Source: Mycobacterium gastri
GTDB lineage: Bacteria > Actinomycetota > Actinomycetes > Mycobacteriales > Mycobacteriaceae
Direction: 5' to 3'
Assembly: GCF_002102175.1 (NCBI RefSeq)
Contig: NZ_LQOX01000010.1
Span: 1 to 64,000 of the forward strand
Length of the DNA: 64,000 nt
Every line of letters begins with the position of its first letter. Position 1 is the stretch's first letter. The notes under the pieces are model-generated. The model made no database searches. It was not told where the DNA came from and saw only the letters and a list, made by a program, of their open reading frames with translations. This document shows, piece by piece, positions 56,116-63,738 of this stretch. Made by a program: the position numbers and the translations under genes.

Positions 56116-56143
56116 TTGTACGGTTGTCAGGAAAATGTAATAT
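56116..56143 (+). promoter_or_regulatory. Promoter of fadE8 with predicted leaderless start
   Basis: TTGTAC (56116-56121), 16 bp spacer, TAATAT (56138-56143). The predicted start of transcription, 7-8 nt after the -10 box, coincides with the fadE8 ATG at 56151; no Shine-Dalgarno sequence is present there. Confidence 0.5.
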
Positions 56144-56150
56144 TGGTGGC

Positions 56151-57779
56151 ATGCCAGACACCCATGTCGTCACCAATCAGGTCCCGCCGCTGGAGAACCA
56201 CAATCCCGCCACTTCTCCCATGCTTGTCGAAGCGCTGATCCGCGAGGGTGGACAGTGGGGCTTGGACGAGGTGAACGAGCTCGGGGCGATCTCGGGCGGC
56301 CACGAAGCCCAGCGCTGGGGTGAGCTGGCCGATCGCAACCGGCCCGTCCTGCACACCCATGACCGGGTGGGCCACCGTATCGACGAGGTGGAATACGACC
56401 CGGCCTACCACGAACTGATGCGCACCGCGATCGCGCATGGGCTGCACGCCGCCCCCTGGGCCGACGACCGGCCGGGAGCCCACGTGGTGCGCGCCGCCAA
56501 GATGTCGATCTGGAACGTCGAGCCCGGACACACCTGCCCCATCTCGATGACCTACGCCGTCGTGCCGGCGCTGCGTCACAATCCCGAGTTGGCCAAGGTT
56601 TATGAGCCGCTGTTGACGAGCCGGGAGTACGATCCGGAGCTCAAGCTGGCCACCACGAAACGCGGTATCACCGCCGGCATGTCGATGACCGAGAAGCAGG
56701 GCGGCTCCGACGTGCGCGCGGGCACCACCGAGGCGACCCCCAACGCTGATGGCACCTACAGCCTGACCGGCCACAAATGGTTCACCTCCGCGCCGATGTG
56801 CGACGTCTTCCTGGTGCTCGCGCAGGCCCCAAAGGGGTTGTCCTGCTTCATGCTGCCGCGGATCCTGCCCGACGGCACCCGCAACCGGATGTTGCTGCAG
56901 CGCCTCAAGGACAAGCTCGGCAACCATGCCAACGCCTCCAGCGAGGTCGAATACGACGGCGCCATCGCGTGGCTGGTCGGCGAGGAGGGCCGTGGCGTCC
57001 CCACCATCATCGAAATGGTCAACCTCACCCGGCTGGACTGCACCCTGGGCAGCGCCACCAGCATGCGTACCGGGCTGACCCGCGCCATCCACCACGCCCA
57101 GCACCGAAAGGCGTTCGGCGCCTACCTCATTGATCAGCCGCTGATGCGCAACGTGCTGGCCGACCTGGCGGTCGAAGCAGAGGCCGCCACCATTGTCGCG
57201 ATGCGGATGGCCGGGGCCACCGACAACGCGGCACGTGGCGACGAGACCGAGGCGCTATTCCGCCGCATCGGCCTGGCCGCCAGCAAGTACTGGGTGTGCA
57301 AGCGCTCCACCCCGCACGCCGCCGAAGCGCTGGAATGCCTGGGCGGCAACGGCTATGTCGAGGACTCCGGTATGCCGCGGCTGTACCGCGAGGCGCCGCT
57401 GATGGGCATCTGGGAGGGCTCGGGCAATGTCAGCGCACTGGACACGTTGCGGGCCATGGCAACTCGGCCCGAATGCGTCGAGGTGCTGTTCGAAGACCTG
57501 GCGCAGAGCACCGGACAGGACGCCCGGCTGGACGGTCATGTCGAGCGGCTGCGGGAGCAGTTGGGCGATCTGGACACCATCCAATACCGCGCCCGCAAGG
57601 TCGCCGAGGACATCTGCCTGGCGCTGCAGGGCTCGCTGCTGGTGCGCCACGGGCATCCGGCCGTCGCCGAGGCATTCCTGGCCACCCGGCTCGGCGGCCA
57701 GTGGGGCGGGGCGTTCGGCACCATGCCGACCGGACTGGATCTGGCGCCCATCCTCGAGCGTGCTTTAGTCAAGGGATGA
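56151..57779 (+). CDS. fadE8: Acyl-CoA dehydrogenase FadE8 (AidB-like)
   Basis: A 542-residue acyl-CoA dehydrogenase, the same length as Rv0672. FAD-binding and catalytic segments: MSMTEKQGGSDVRAGTTEA, GHKWFTSAPMCDVFLVLAQA, HAEALE-type C-terminal AAEALECLGGNGYVEDSGMP and REAPLMGIWEGSGNV. It resembles the AidB branch. It oxidises acyl-CoA in the cytosol; substrate unknown. It overlaps echA4 by 4 bp (ATGA), first gene of a four-gene operon. Confidence 0.93.
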   Translation: MPDTHVVTNQVPPLENHNPATSPMLVEALIREGGQWGLDEVNELGAISGGHEAQRWGELADRNRPVLHTHDRVGHRIDEVEYDPAYHELMRTAIAHGLHAAPWADDRPGAHVVRAAKMSIWNVEPGHTCPISMTYAVVPALRHNPELAKVYEPLLTSREYDPELKLATTKRGITAGMSMTEKQGGSDVRAGTTEATPNADGTYSLTGHKWFTSAPMCDVFLVLAQAPKGLSCFMLPRILPDGTRNRMLLQRLKDKLGNHANASSEVEYDGAIAWLVGEEGRGVPTIIEMVNLTRLDCTLGSATSMRTGLTRAIHHAQHRKAFGAYLIDQPLMRNVLADLAVEAEAATIVAMRMAGATDNAARGDETEALFRRIGLAASKYWVCKRSTPHAAEALECLGGNGYVEDSGMPRLYREAPLMGIWEGSGNVSALDTLRAMATRPECVEVLFEDLAQSTGQDARLDGHVERLREQLGDLDTIQYRARKVAEDICLALQGSLLVRHGHPAVAEAFLATRLGGQWGGAFGTMPTGLDLAPILERALVKG

Positions 57780-58714
57780 CACACGCGATCCGGCCGGTCG
57801 ATTTCGACAACCTGAAAACGATGACGTATGAGGTCACCGATCGGGTCGCGCGGATCACGTTCAACCGGCCCGAGAAGGGCAACGCGATCGTCGCGGATAC
57901 CCCGCTCGAGTTGTCGGCGCTGGTGGAGCGCGCCGATCTGGATCCCAACGTGCACGTCATTCTGGTCTCGGGCCACGGCGACGGTTTCTGTGCCGGCTTC
58001 GACCTGTCCGCATACGCGGACGGCACCGGCTCGGCGGGCGGCACCGGCGCATACCAGGGCACCGTGCTGGATGGTAAGACCCAGGCCGTCAACCACCTGC
58101 CCAACCGGCCCTGGGACCCGATGATCGACTACCAGATGATGAGCCGGTTCGTGCGCGGGTTCTCCAGCCTGATGCAGGCCGACAAGCCGACAGTGGTCAA
58201 GATCCACGGCTACTGCGTGGCCGGCGGCACCGACATCGCGCTGCACGCCGATCAGGTGATCGCCGCCGCCGACGCCAAGATCGGCTACCCGCCGACCCGG
58301 GTCTGGGGTGTGCCCGCAGCTGGCTTGTGGGCGCACCGGCTCGGCGACCAGCGTGCCAAACGCCTGCTGCTCACCGGCGATTGCATCACCGGCGCCCAAG
58401 CGGCCGAATGGGGCCTCGCCGTCGAGGCGCCGGATCCGAAAGACCTCGACGAACGCACCGAGCGGCTGGTGCAGCGGATCGCTGCCTTGCCGGTCAATCA
58501 GCTGGTCATGATCAAGCTGGCGCTCAATTCGGCTCTGCTGCAACAGGGTGTGGCCACCAGCAGAATGGTCAGCACGGTGTTCGACGGCATCGCCCGGCAC
58601 ACGCCCGAGGGACACGCCTTCGTCGCCGACGCGGTCGAGCACGGCTTCCGGGATGCGGTCAAGCACCGCGACGAGCCGTTCGGCGACTACGGCCGGAAAG
58701 CGTCCGGAGTGTAG
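57776..58714 (+). CDS. echA4: Enoyl-CoA hydratase EchA4
   Basis: A 312-residue crotonase-fold protein, equal in length to Rv0673. Oxyanion segments are GHGDGFCAGFDLSAYAD and KIHGYCVAGGTDIALHAD; the VWGVPAAGLWAHRLG region holds the catalytic loop. A large loop (about residues 85-125) is inserted relative to short hydratases. ATG overlaps the fadE8 stop. Cytosolic fatty-acid breakdown, substrate unknown. Confidence 0.92.
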   Translation: MTHAIRPVDFDNLKTMTYEVTDRVARITFNRPEKGNAIVADTPLELSALVERADLDPNVHVILVSGHGDGFCAGFDLSAYADGTGSAGGTGAYQGTVLDGKTQAVNHLPNRPWDPMIDYQMMSRFVRGFSSLMQADKPTVVKIHGYCVAGGTDIALHADQVIAAADAKIGYPPTRVWGVPAAGLWAHRLGDQRAKRLLLTGDCITGAQAAEWGLAVEAPDPKDLDERTERLVQRIAALPVNQLVMIKLALNSALLQQGVATSRMVSTVFDGIARHTPEGHAFVADAVEHGFRDAVKHRDEPFGDYGRKASGV

Positions 58715-58718
58715 CTTC

Positions 58719-59453
58719 ATGCCGAAATCGCTGGCCCGCATGACCGCCCGGTCCGTGGTGCTCAGCGTGCTGCTCGGCGCGCATCCCGCGTGGGCCAGTG
58801 CCAGCGAATTAATCAGGCTTACAGCCGATTTCGGTATCAAGGAAACGGCTTTGCGGGTGGCGCTGACCCGCATGGTGAGCGCCGGTGATCTGGTCCGGTC
58901 CGCCGACGGGTATCGGCTTTCGGATCGGTTGCTGGCCCGCCAGCGGCGCCAGGATGAGGCCATGCGTCCGCCGGTACGGGCCTGGCACGGTTACTGGCAC
59001 ATGGTCGTCGTCACCAGCGTCGGCGACGACGCCCGCACCCGCGCTGCACTGCGAACCACCCTGCAGGACAAGCGGTTCGGTGAACTGCGTGAAGGGGTGT
59101 GGCTTCGTCCCGACAATCTCGACCTGGAACTGGCCCCCGATATGCAGGCCCGGGTGCGGGTGTTGAGAGCGCGCGATGACGCACCCACCGAGCTGGCCGC
59201 GCGACTATGGGACCTCGCCGAGTGGGCCGGCGCCGGCCAGCAATTGCTGGACGAGATCGCCCAAGCGGCAGACATTCCCGGTCGCTTCGCGGTGGCCGCC
59301 GCGATGGTCCGTCATTTGCTGACCGACCCGATGCTGCCCGCCGAGCTGTTGCCCGCGCAGTGGCCGGGAACCCGGCTGCGTGAGGCATACCACGACTTCG
59401 CCACCGAGCTGGCGAAACGCCTTGACACATCCCAACTTCTGGAGGCGACATGA
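58719..59453 (+). CDS. PaaX-family transcriptional regulator (Rv0674-like)
   Basis: A 244-residue PaaX-type regulator: N-terminal winged helix (ARSVVLSVLLGAHPAWASASELI to ETALRVALTRMVSAGDLV and DGYRLSDRLLARQRRQD), central WHMVVVTS and REGVWLRPDNLD segments, and a C-terminal PAELLPAQWPG-LREAYHDFA motif typical of the family. PaaX repressors respond to aryl- or acyl-CoA. Located inside the fadE8-echA4-echA5 operon, it probably controls it. Overlaps echA5 by 4 bp. Confidence 0.88.
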   Translation: MPKSLARMTARSVVLSVLLGAHPAWASASELIRLTADFGIKETALRVALTRMVSAGDLVRSADGYRLSDRLLARQRRQDEAMRPPVRAWHGYWHMVVVTSVGDDARTRAALRTTLQDKRFGELREGVWLRPDNLDLELAPDMQARVRVLRARDDAPTELAARLWDLAEWAGAGQQLLDEIAQAADIPGRFAVAAAMVRHLLTDPMLPAELLPAQWPGTRLREAYHDFATELAKRLDTSQLLEAT

Positions 59454-60214
59454 GCGATCTGGTGCAGGTGGACCGCAACGGTTCGGTGACCACGGTGGTC
59501 ATCAACCGGCCGGCGGCACGCAACGCGGTCAACGGCCCGACGGCCGCCGCGCTCTACTCAGCGTTCGAGCAATTCGACCGCGACGACACCGCATCGGTAG
59601 CGGTGCTGTGCGGCAATGGTGGAACCTTTTGCGCCGGAGCCGATTTGAAGGCTTTCGGCACAGCGGAGGCCAATGCCGTACACCGGACGGGGCCAGGTCC
59701 GATGGGGCCCACGCGGATGGTGTTGTCCAAACCGGTGATCGCCGCTGTCAGTGGCTACGCCGTAGCCGGTGGTCTGGAATTGGCCTTGTGGTGCGACCTG
59801 CGGGTGGCCGAGGAGGACGCCGTATTCGGCGTGTTCTGCCGCCGCTGGGGCGTACCGCTGATCGATGGCGGCACGGTGCGGCTGCCGCGGCTGATCGGGC
59901 ACAGCCGGGCGATGGACATGATCCTCACCGGCCGCGCGGTGCCGGCCGATGAAGCGTTGTCGATGGGACTGGCCAATCGGGTGGTGCCCAAGGGTCAGGG
60001 CAGGCAGGCGGCCGAGGCATTGGCGGCCGAGTTGGCCGCCCTGCCGCAGCAGTGCCTGCGATCGGATCGGTTGTCGGCGCTGCACCAATGGGGCCTGCCC
60101 GAGTCGGCGGCGCTTGATCTGGAATTCGCCAGCATCTCCCGGGTGGCGGCCGAGGCGTCGACGGGGGCCGCACGCTTCGCGGGAGGCGCCGGCCGCCACG
60201 GCGCGCCGGCGTGA
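59450..60214 (+). CDS. echA5: Enoyl-CoA hydratase EchA5
   Basis: A 254-residue crotonase protein: TVVINRPAARNAVNGPTA, NGGTFCAGADLKAFG, AVSGYAVAGGLELALWCDLR and RRWGVPLIDGGTVRLPRLIG. ATG follows GGAGG by 5 nt and overlaps the preceding stop (ATGA). Its stop is only 12 bp from the end of the convergent DUF3060 gene; in M. tuberculosis mmpL5, mmpS5 and Rv0678 lie here. Confidence 0.92.
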   Translation: MSDLVQVDRNGSVTTVVINRPAARNAVNGPTAAALYSAFEQFDRDDTASVAVLCGNGGTFCAGADLKAFGTAEANAVHRTGPGPMGPTRMVLSKPVIAAVSGYAVAGGLELALWCDLRVAEEDAVFGVFCRRWGVPLIDGGTVRLPRLIGHSRAMDMILTGRAVPADEALSMGLANRVVPKGQGRQAAEALAAELAALPQQCLRSDRLSALHQWGLPESAALDLEFASISRVAAEASTGAARFAGGAGRHGAPA

Positions 60215-60226
60215 CCCGACGGCGCG

Positions 60227-60709
60227 TCAGCCGCCCTTGTTGATGGTGTTGCCCGATCCGATGTTCTCGACTTTCGGGTCACCATTCTTGTAGGTGATGG
60301 TGTTGTTGAGCCCCAACACGTTCAGCTGCTGGTCGATCTTGTCGAAGGTGATCTTGTTGTTGGTTCCGCCGATGGTCACCGTCGAGCAGGTGCCGTTGAC
60401 GGTCAGGGTGTTTTCCGAGCCGGCGACGTTCAGTGACTTGCCGTCGGCGCAGTCCAGGGTGCCGGTCGTCCCGATCGATCCGTAGGTCAGCATGTTGCCG
60501 ATCTCGATCGATGCGGTTGTCGGGGGCCCGGCCGACGTGGACGGCGCCGCGGTGCCGCTGCTCGTCGCTGTGGTGGGCTTTCCGGAGCTGCTGGTGGCCG
60601 CCGGGGGATTGGCCGTCGAACTGCAGCCGACCAGGCCGCCGGCCGTCGCGGCGACTGCCAGCGTCACCGCGGATGCCGACAGCCAAGACGTAGGGACGTG
60701 AGCGCGCAT
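60227..60709 (-). CDS. DUF3060 lipoprotein (Rv0679c-like)
   Basis: A 160-residue lipoprotein. Signal peptide with lipobox GLVGC (Cys near 29), a Thr/Ser/Pro-rich linker (SGKPTTATSSGTAAPSTSAG) and a C-terminal DUF3060 domain with short beta repeats (LNVAGSENTLTVNGTCSTVT, IGGTNNKITF, LGLNNTITYKNGDPKV). DUF3060 proteins are exported and of unknown function. Rv0679c is described in the literature as a mycobacterial cell-envelope lipoprotein. Its start lies 15 bp after the upstream gene's stop, so they are co-transcribed. Confidence 0.88.
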   Translation of the reverse strand: MRAHVPTSWLSASAVTLAVAATAGGLVGCSSTANPPAATSSSGKPTTATSSGTAAPSTSAGPPTTASIEIGNMLTYGSIGTTGTLDCADGKSLNVAGSENTLTVNGTCSTVTIGGTNNKITFDKIDQQLNVLGLNNTITYKNGDPKVENIGSGNTINKGG

Positions 60710-60724
60710 AGGCTCCTCGATTCT

Positions 60725-61111
60725 TTAGGGGCCCACTCGCTGGAGCCGGTTGACCATACCCAGTTCGCGGCCGCGATCCCAGATGAACGGATCACCATTC
60801 TTGAAGAACACCGTCTGATCCCAACCGTAGACGGTGATGTCGTTGATCACCGTGTCGGCAACGACGGTGTTGGACGAGCCCATCACCGTCACCGCCCAGC
60901 ACGTTCCCTTGGCGGTGATGATATTGGCGGTGCCGTTGACCAACAGGGTGGAATCGTTACAGTCCAAGACCTGCTCGAGGCCCTCGCCGGTGATATGGGT
61001 GTCGCCGTTTTTCGCGTGCGCGGCCGGCGGTAGTGCGGTTGACGCGACGGCGGTGGTGACGACGGTGACGACGCAGCTGGCCAGTGACGCGGCGGCGGTT
61101 GTCCATTTCAC
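60725..61111 (-). CDS. Secreted DUF3060 protein (Rv0680c-like)
   Basis: A 128-residue paralogue of the neighbouring lipoprotein. It has a Sec signal peptide with likely cleavage after AHA (residue 33) and no lipobox. The mature part repeats the DUF3060 pattern (VLDCNDSTLLVNGTANIITA, VTVMGSSNTVVADTVINDIT, WDQTVFFKNGDPFIWDRG). One Cys pair (CND, CWA) could form a disulfide. First gene of the two-gene unit, divergent from the TetR gene. Confidence 0.85.
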   Translation of the reverse strand: MKWTTAAASLASCVVTVVTTAVASTALPPAAHAKNGDTHITGEGLEQVLDCNDSTLLVNGTANIITAKGTCWAVTVMGSSNTVVADTVINDITVYGWDQTVFFKNGDPFIWDRGRELGMVNRLQRVGP

Positions 61112-61259
61112 TGCGGGCCCCCCTCCGTTGGGCGCGTGATCGGTGCTCGATTGAGGTGCGCACCTAGCCTAGGTGTAGTTCCCTGCCCGACGACAGCGTT
61201 GAGCACATTTGGTTGGCATCCCGCCGCGCCCGCATCTGGGGCGGTCGATCCACGGTCGA

Positions 61260-61282
61260 GTCAACTAGAGTCATTAGTTGAC
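61260..61282. promoter_or_regulatory. Candidate TetR operator between the DUF3060 and TetR genes
   Basis: GTCAACTA (61260-61267) and TAGTTGAC (61275-61282) are perfect 8 bp arms around 7 nt. The site lies 78 bp before the tetR start and 149 bp before the divergent DUF3060 gene. A further GTTGACC lies at 61288-61294. Confidence 0.5.
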
Positions 61283-61359
61283 CCCCCGTTGACCTCCCAC
61301 AACCGCAGCGGCGATGACCCACTGTCATTCGCATATGGAGCAATTGAAGGACGATCGTC

Positions 61360-62007
61360 ATGGCAGCTTCGCCGGAACCGCCGTCAACGGCTGGTCGTCA
61401 GCGTGCTGTGAAAGCTGCGGCGCGGCCGGCCAAGTTGAGCCGAGACACCATCGTCGAGGGCGCCCTGACTTTCCTGGACCGGGAGGGCTGGGATTCACTG
61501 ACCATCAACGCGCTGGCCAACCAACTGGGGACCAAGGGGCCGTCGCTGTACAACCACGTGGACAGCCTCGAAGACCTGCGCCGCGCGGTGCGGGTGCGGG
61601 TGATCGACGACATCATCACGATGCTGAACAGGGTTGGCGAGGGGCGCGCCCGCGATGACGCGGTATTGGTGATGGCCGGTGCGTACCGCAGCTACGCCCA
61701 CCACCATCCCGGTCGGTACTCGGCATTCACCCGGATGCCGTTGGGCGGCGACGATCACGACTACGCCGCGGCGACCAGAAGTGCCGCCGCGCCGGTGATT
61801 GCCGTGCTGTCCTCCTACGGTCTGGAAGGCGAAGAGGCCTTTTACGCGGCGCTGGAGTTCTGGTCGGCACTACACGGGTTTGTGTTGCTGGAGATGACCG
61901 GCGTGATGGATGAGATCGATACCGACGCGGTGTTCTCCGACATGGTGCTGCGCCTGGCCGCCGGCATGGAAATGCGCACCACGCACCACGGCACGGAGCA
62001 GTCCTGA
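61360..62007 (+). CDS. TetR-family transcriptional regulator (Rv0681-like)
   Basis: A 215-residue TetR protein with WHG-type C-terminal domain. Helix-turn-helix: DTIVEGALTFLDREGWDSLT, INALANQLGTKGPSLYNHVD. The C-terminal WSALHGFVLLEMTGVM is the WHG motif. Longer at the N terminus than the roughly 196 recalled for Rv0681, by an Ala/Arg-rich start. It probably regulates itself and the divergent DUF3060 pair through the palindrome at 61260-61282. Confidence 0.88.
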   Translation: MAASPEPPSTAGRQRAVKAAARPAKLSRDTIVEGALTFLDREGWDSLTINALANQLGTKGPSLYNHVDSLEDLRRAVRVRVIDDIITMLNRVGEGRARDDAVLVMAGAYRSYAHHHPGRYSAFTRMPLGGDDHDYAAATRSAAAPVIAVLSSYGLEGEEAFYAALEFWSALHGFVLLEMTGVMDEIDTDAVFSDMVLRLAAGMEMRTTHHGTEQS

Positions 62008-62035
62008 AGCTCGCTGGTCGCCTCACATCAGGAAG

Positions 62036-63397
62036 CTAAACAATCGCGCCGGTCAGGCCGAACTCTGCCAAGGTTTGTGCGGCCAGTTCACGCAGGTGAA
62101 GCTTGGAAACATGGTCTTCGGGCTGGTATGCGATGGCGGCGATCGAAACTTTGCCGCCGACGCGCCCGCCCGACACCGCGGTCATGCCGCGCACTTGCTC
62201 GACGATCTGCCTTGTCACGTGCTGCGTAACCCCGCGCACGAAAAATGAATCCGCGGCGCCGCCGTCGGGCCGGCATACCAGCGGGTCGATCTCGCCAAAG
62301 TAGGAGCAGCCGACCGATGGAGTCGCCAACAACTTGTCGGCCATCTTTCTGGCCACCCACTCGGGCGTCAACGGGATCAACGGCAGCAGCCGAACCGACT
62401 CAGCCGTCGCCGCTGGCTGCGCGCCCAGAGCATGCTTGATGCGGGCACGAACACCGGATATATCGGTCGTTAACCCGGTCGGCTCGACATCGATGGTCGC
62501 CAGCGAGAATGCGTTCGCACGCAGGTCGCCCTCGCCACGGTCATTGACGGTCATGCCAACCTGGATCCTGCCGTCGTCGGAGCGCCGGCAGCCCACCAGC
62601 TCGGCTAGTTTCGCAGCAAACGCAATGAACAGCGAATTACTGGTGCCGCCAAGAGCTTTCGCGCAGGCATCCCACTGGGCAATATCGATGAAGACGACGA
62701 TAGCCGGCACCTCGACAGCCTCGCCCGCGCCAAAGGCCAGCGGTAGCGATGATCGGGACCGGGCAGCATTTCGCGCGCGACGCCAGCCCAGTTTGATCGC
62801 CACCGCCAGTGCCCGAACGATATCGGGTAGGTCTGCCACGGTTTGGCGGACCTCGCATAATGCTGCGACCAGTCGGGAGCGCGAACGTGGCGGCGGGCAA
62901 CCGAGATCGCCCGCGTCTCCCTTGATCGCACCGGCAATTGCCAGTGCGCCACCGACCCCGTCGACCAAGCAGTGCGAAGCCGCCAGGCTGACACCGGTCG
63001 AACCGTCGGAAAACGGCTGGACGTCAAGACGCCAACCGGGTCCCCATTCCGGATCGAGAGGCAATTGCGCGCGTTCATCAGCCCAGTCGATCAACTCGGC
63101 ACGTGGACGGGCCTGCTGAACGACATCGATATCCGACCAGACTCCGGTTGAGATCCATCGATGCCTGGCGAAGCGCAACACCGAACGCTCGATCCGTCGA
63201 CCCAACAAGCCATGACCGAGATTGCGCTGAAAACGCCTGAGACCCTCGAGGTCGACCGGGCGCTCGTACACCCACACCCACTGCGACACCGGGGACAGCC
63301 CCGTCGCGCGCAGCGTCAGAAACTTCGCTTGATCGTTAAATGCGAGTAGCTTGTCCCAACGGCAAATCGTCGCCTTCCCAACCTTGCGATTTGTCAT
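62036..63397 (-). CDS. WS/DGAT or condensation-domain acyltransferase-like protein
   Basis: A 453-residue protein of the condensation/WS-DGAT superfamily. The HxxxDG motif appears as ASHCLVDGVGG near residue 143, preceded by FSDGSTGVSL. Other segments, SNSLFIAFAAKLAELVG, VGMTVNDRGEGDLRANAFSL and CSYFGEIDPLV, match the family pattern of the second lobe. Related proteins transfer acyl groups to wax, triglyceride or polyketide acceptors; substrates here are unknown. No membrane helix. It is not at this place in M. tuberculosis, where rpsL follows the TetR gene, so it is lineage-specific. Confidence 0.7.
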   Translation of the reverse strand: MTNRKVGKATICRWDKLLAFNDQAKFLTLRATGLSPVSQWVWVYERPVDLEGLRRFQRNLGHGLLGRRIERSVLRFARHRWISTGVWSDIDVVQQARPRAELIDWADERAQLPLDPEWGPGWRLDVQPFSDGSTGVSLAASHCLVDGVGGALAIAGAIKGDAGDLGCPPPRSRSRLVAALCEVRQTVADLPDIVRALAVAIKLGWRRARNAARSRSSLPLAFGAGEAVEVPAIVVFIDIAQWDACAKALGGTSNSLFIAFAAKLAELVGCRRSDDGRIQVGMTVNDRGEGDLRANAFSLATIDVEPTGLTTDISGVRARIKHALGAQPAATAESVRLLPLIPLTPEWVARKMADKLLATPSVGCSYFGEIDPLVCRPDGGAADSFFVRGVTQHVTRQIVEQVRGMTAVSGGRVGGKVSIAAIAYQPEDHVSKLHLRELAAQTLAEFGLTGAIV

Positions 63398-63541
63398 CCT
63401 CGAAGTACCGTGATCACGCCATCGCCTCGGCGTTGACGGTGACTGCTGTTGTCGGCGCGCTTCATGACGACCCGATTCAACTGGGCGGCCTTGCCCAACC
63501 GGGCGACGGGCGTCGCGTCAGGTTGCGGCCAGGCAGTTCTG

Positions 63542-63655
63542 CTAACCGATGGCGTCGACCACGAAGACAGGGCTCGAGTATGCGACTTCCTCTTGCTGGA
63601 ACAAAGACTCTTGCTGGAACAAAGACTCGTGGCAGCAGACAGTGTTGCGGGACAT
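63542..63655 (-). CDS. 37-residue peptide ORF with internal ESLFQQ duplication
   Basis: ATG at 63655, TAG at 63542, with a strong ribosome binding site (AGGAGG, 4 nt spacer). The peptide starts MSRNTVCCH, then two tandem copies of ESLFQQ, then EEVAYSSPVFVVDAIG. The duplication comes from an 18 bp DNA unit repeated at 63590-63607 and 63608-63625. The YSSPVFVVDAIG end recalls leader peptides of some lasso-type RiPPs (YxxPxL...G), but no core follows before the stop and no maturation enzymes are seen here. It precedes the acyltransferase gene on the same strand by 145 bp. Coding status is uncertain. Confidence 0.4.
   Translation of the reverse strand: MSRNTVCCHESLFQQESLFQQEEVAYSSPVFVVDAIG
63590..63628. 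repeat. 18 bp tandem duplication
   Basis: CTCTTGCTGGAACAAAGA occurs at 63590-63607 and 63608-63625, followed by a partial CTC. Eighteen bases keep the reading frame and code for ESLFQQ twice on the minus strand. Confidence 0.85.
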
Positions 63656-63726
63656 GGCTCCTCCTCATCGCGCGATGTCGTACGGCTTCCTGCCATCGCA
63701 TGCTGGATTTGTATGTATCGAAAACC

Positions 63727-63738
63727 ATACATATGTAT
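63727..63738. promoter_or_regulatory. AT-rich palindrome upstream of the peptide ORF
   Basis: ATACATATGTAT is a perfect 12 bp palindrome. Nearby GTATGTAT at 63709-63716 forms a further inverted match with CATACATA at 63726-63733. The surrounding 80 bp is much richer in A+T than the rest of the window. On the minus strand it lies about 70 bp upstream of the peptide start, where a promoter or operator would be. Confidence 0.4.

Noticed and set aside
63542-63655. Calling the peptide a lasso-peptide precursor
   Set aside because: The YxxP-like tail is suggestive, but there is no core after it, no B/C maturation proteins in the window, and the similarity is only a few residues.
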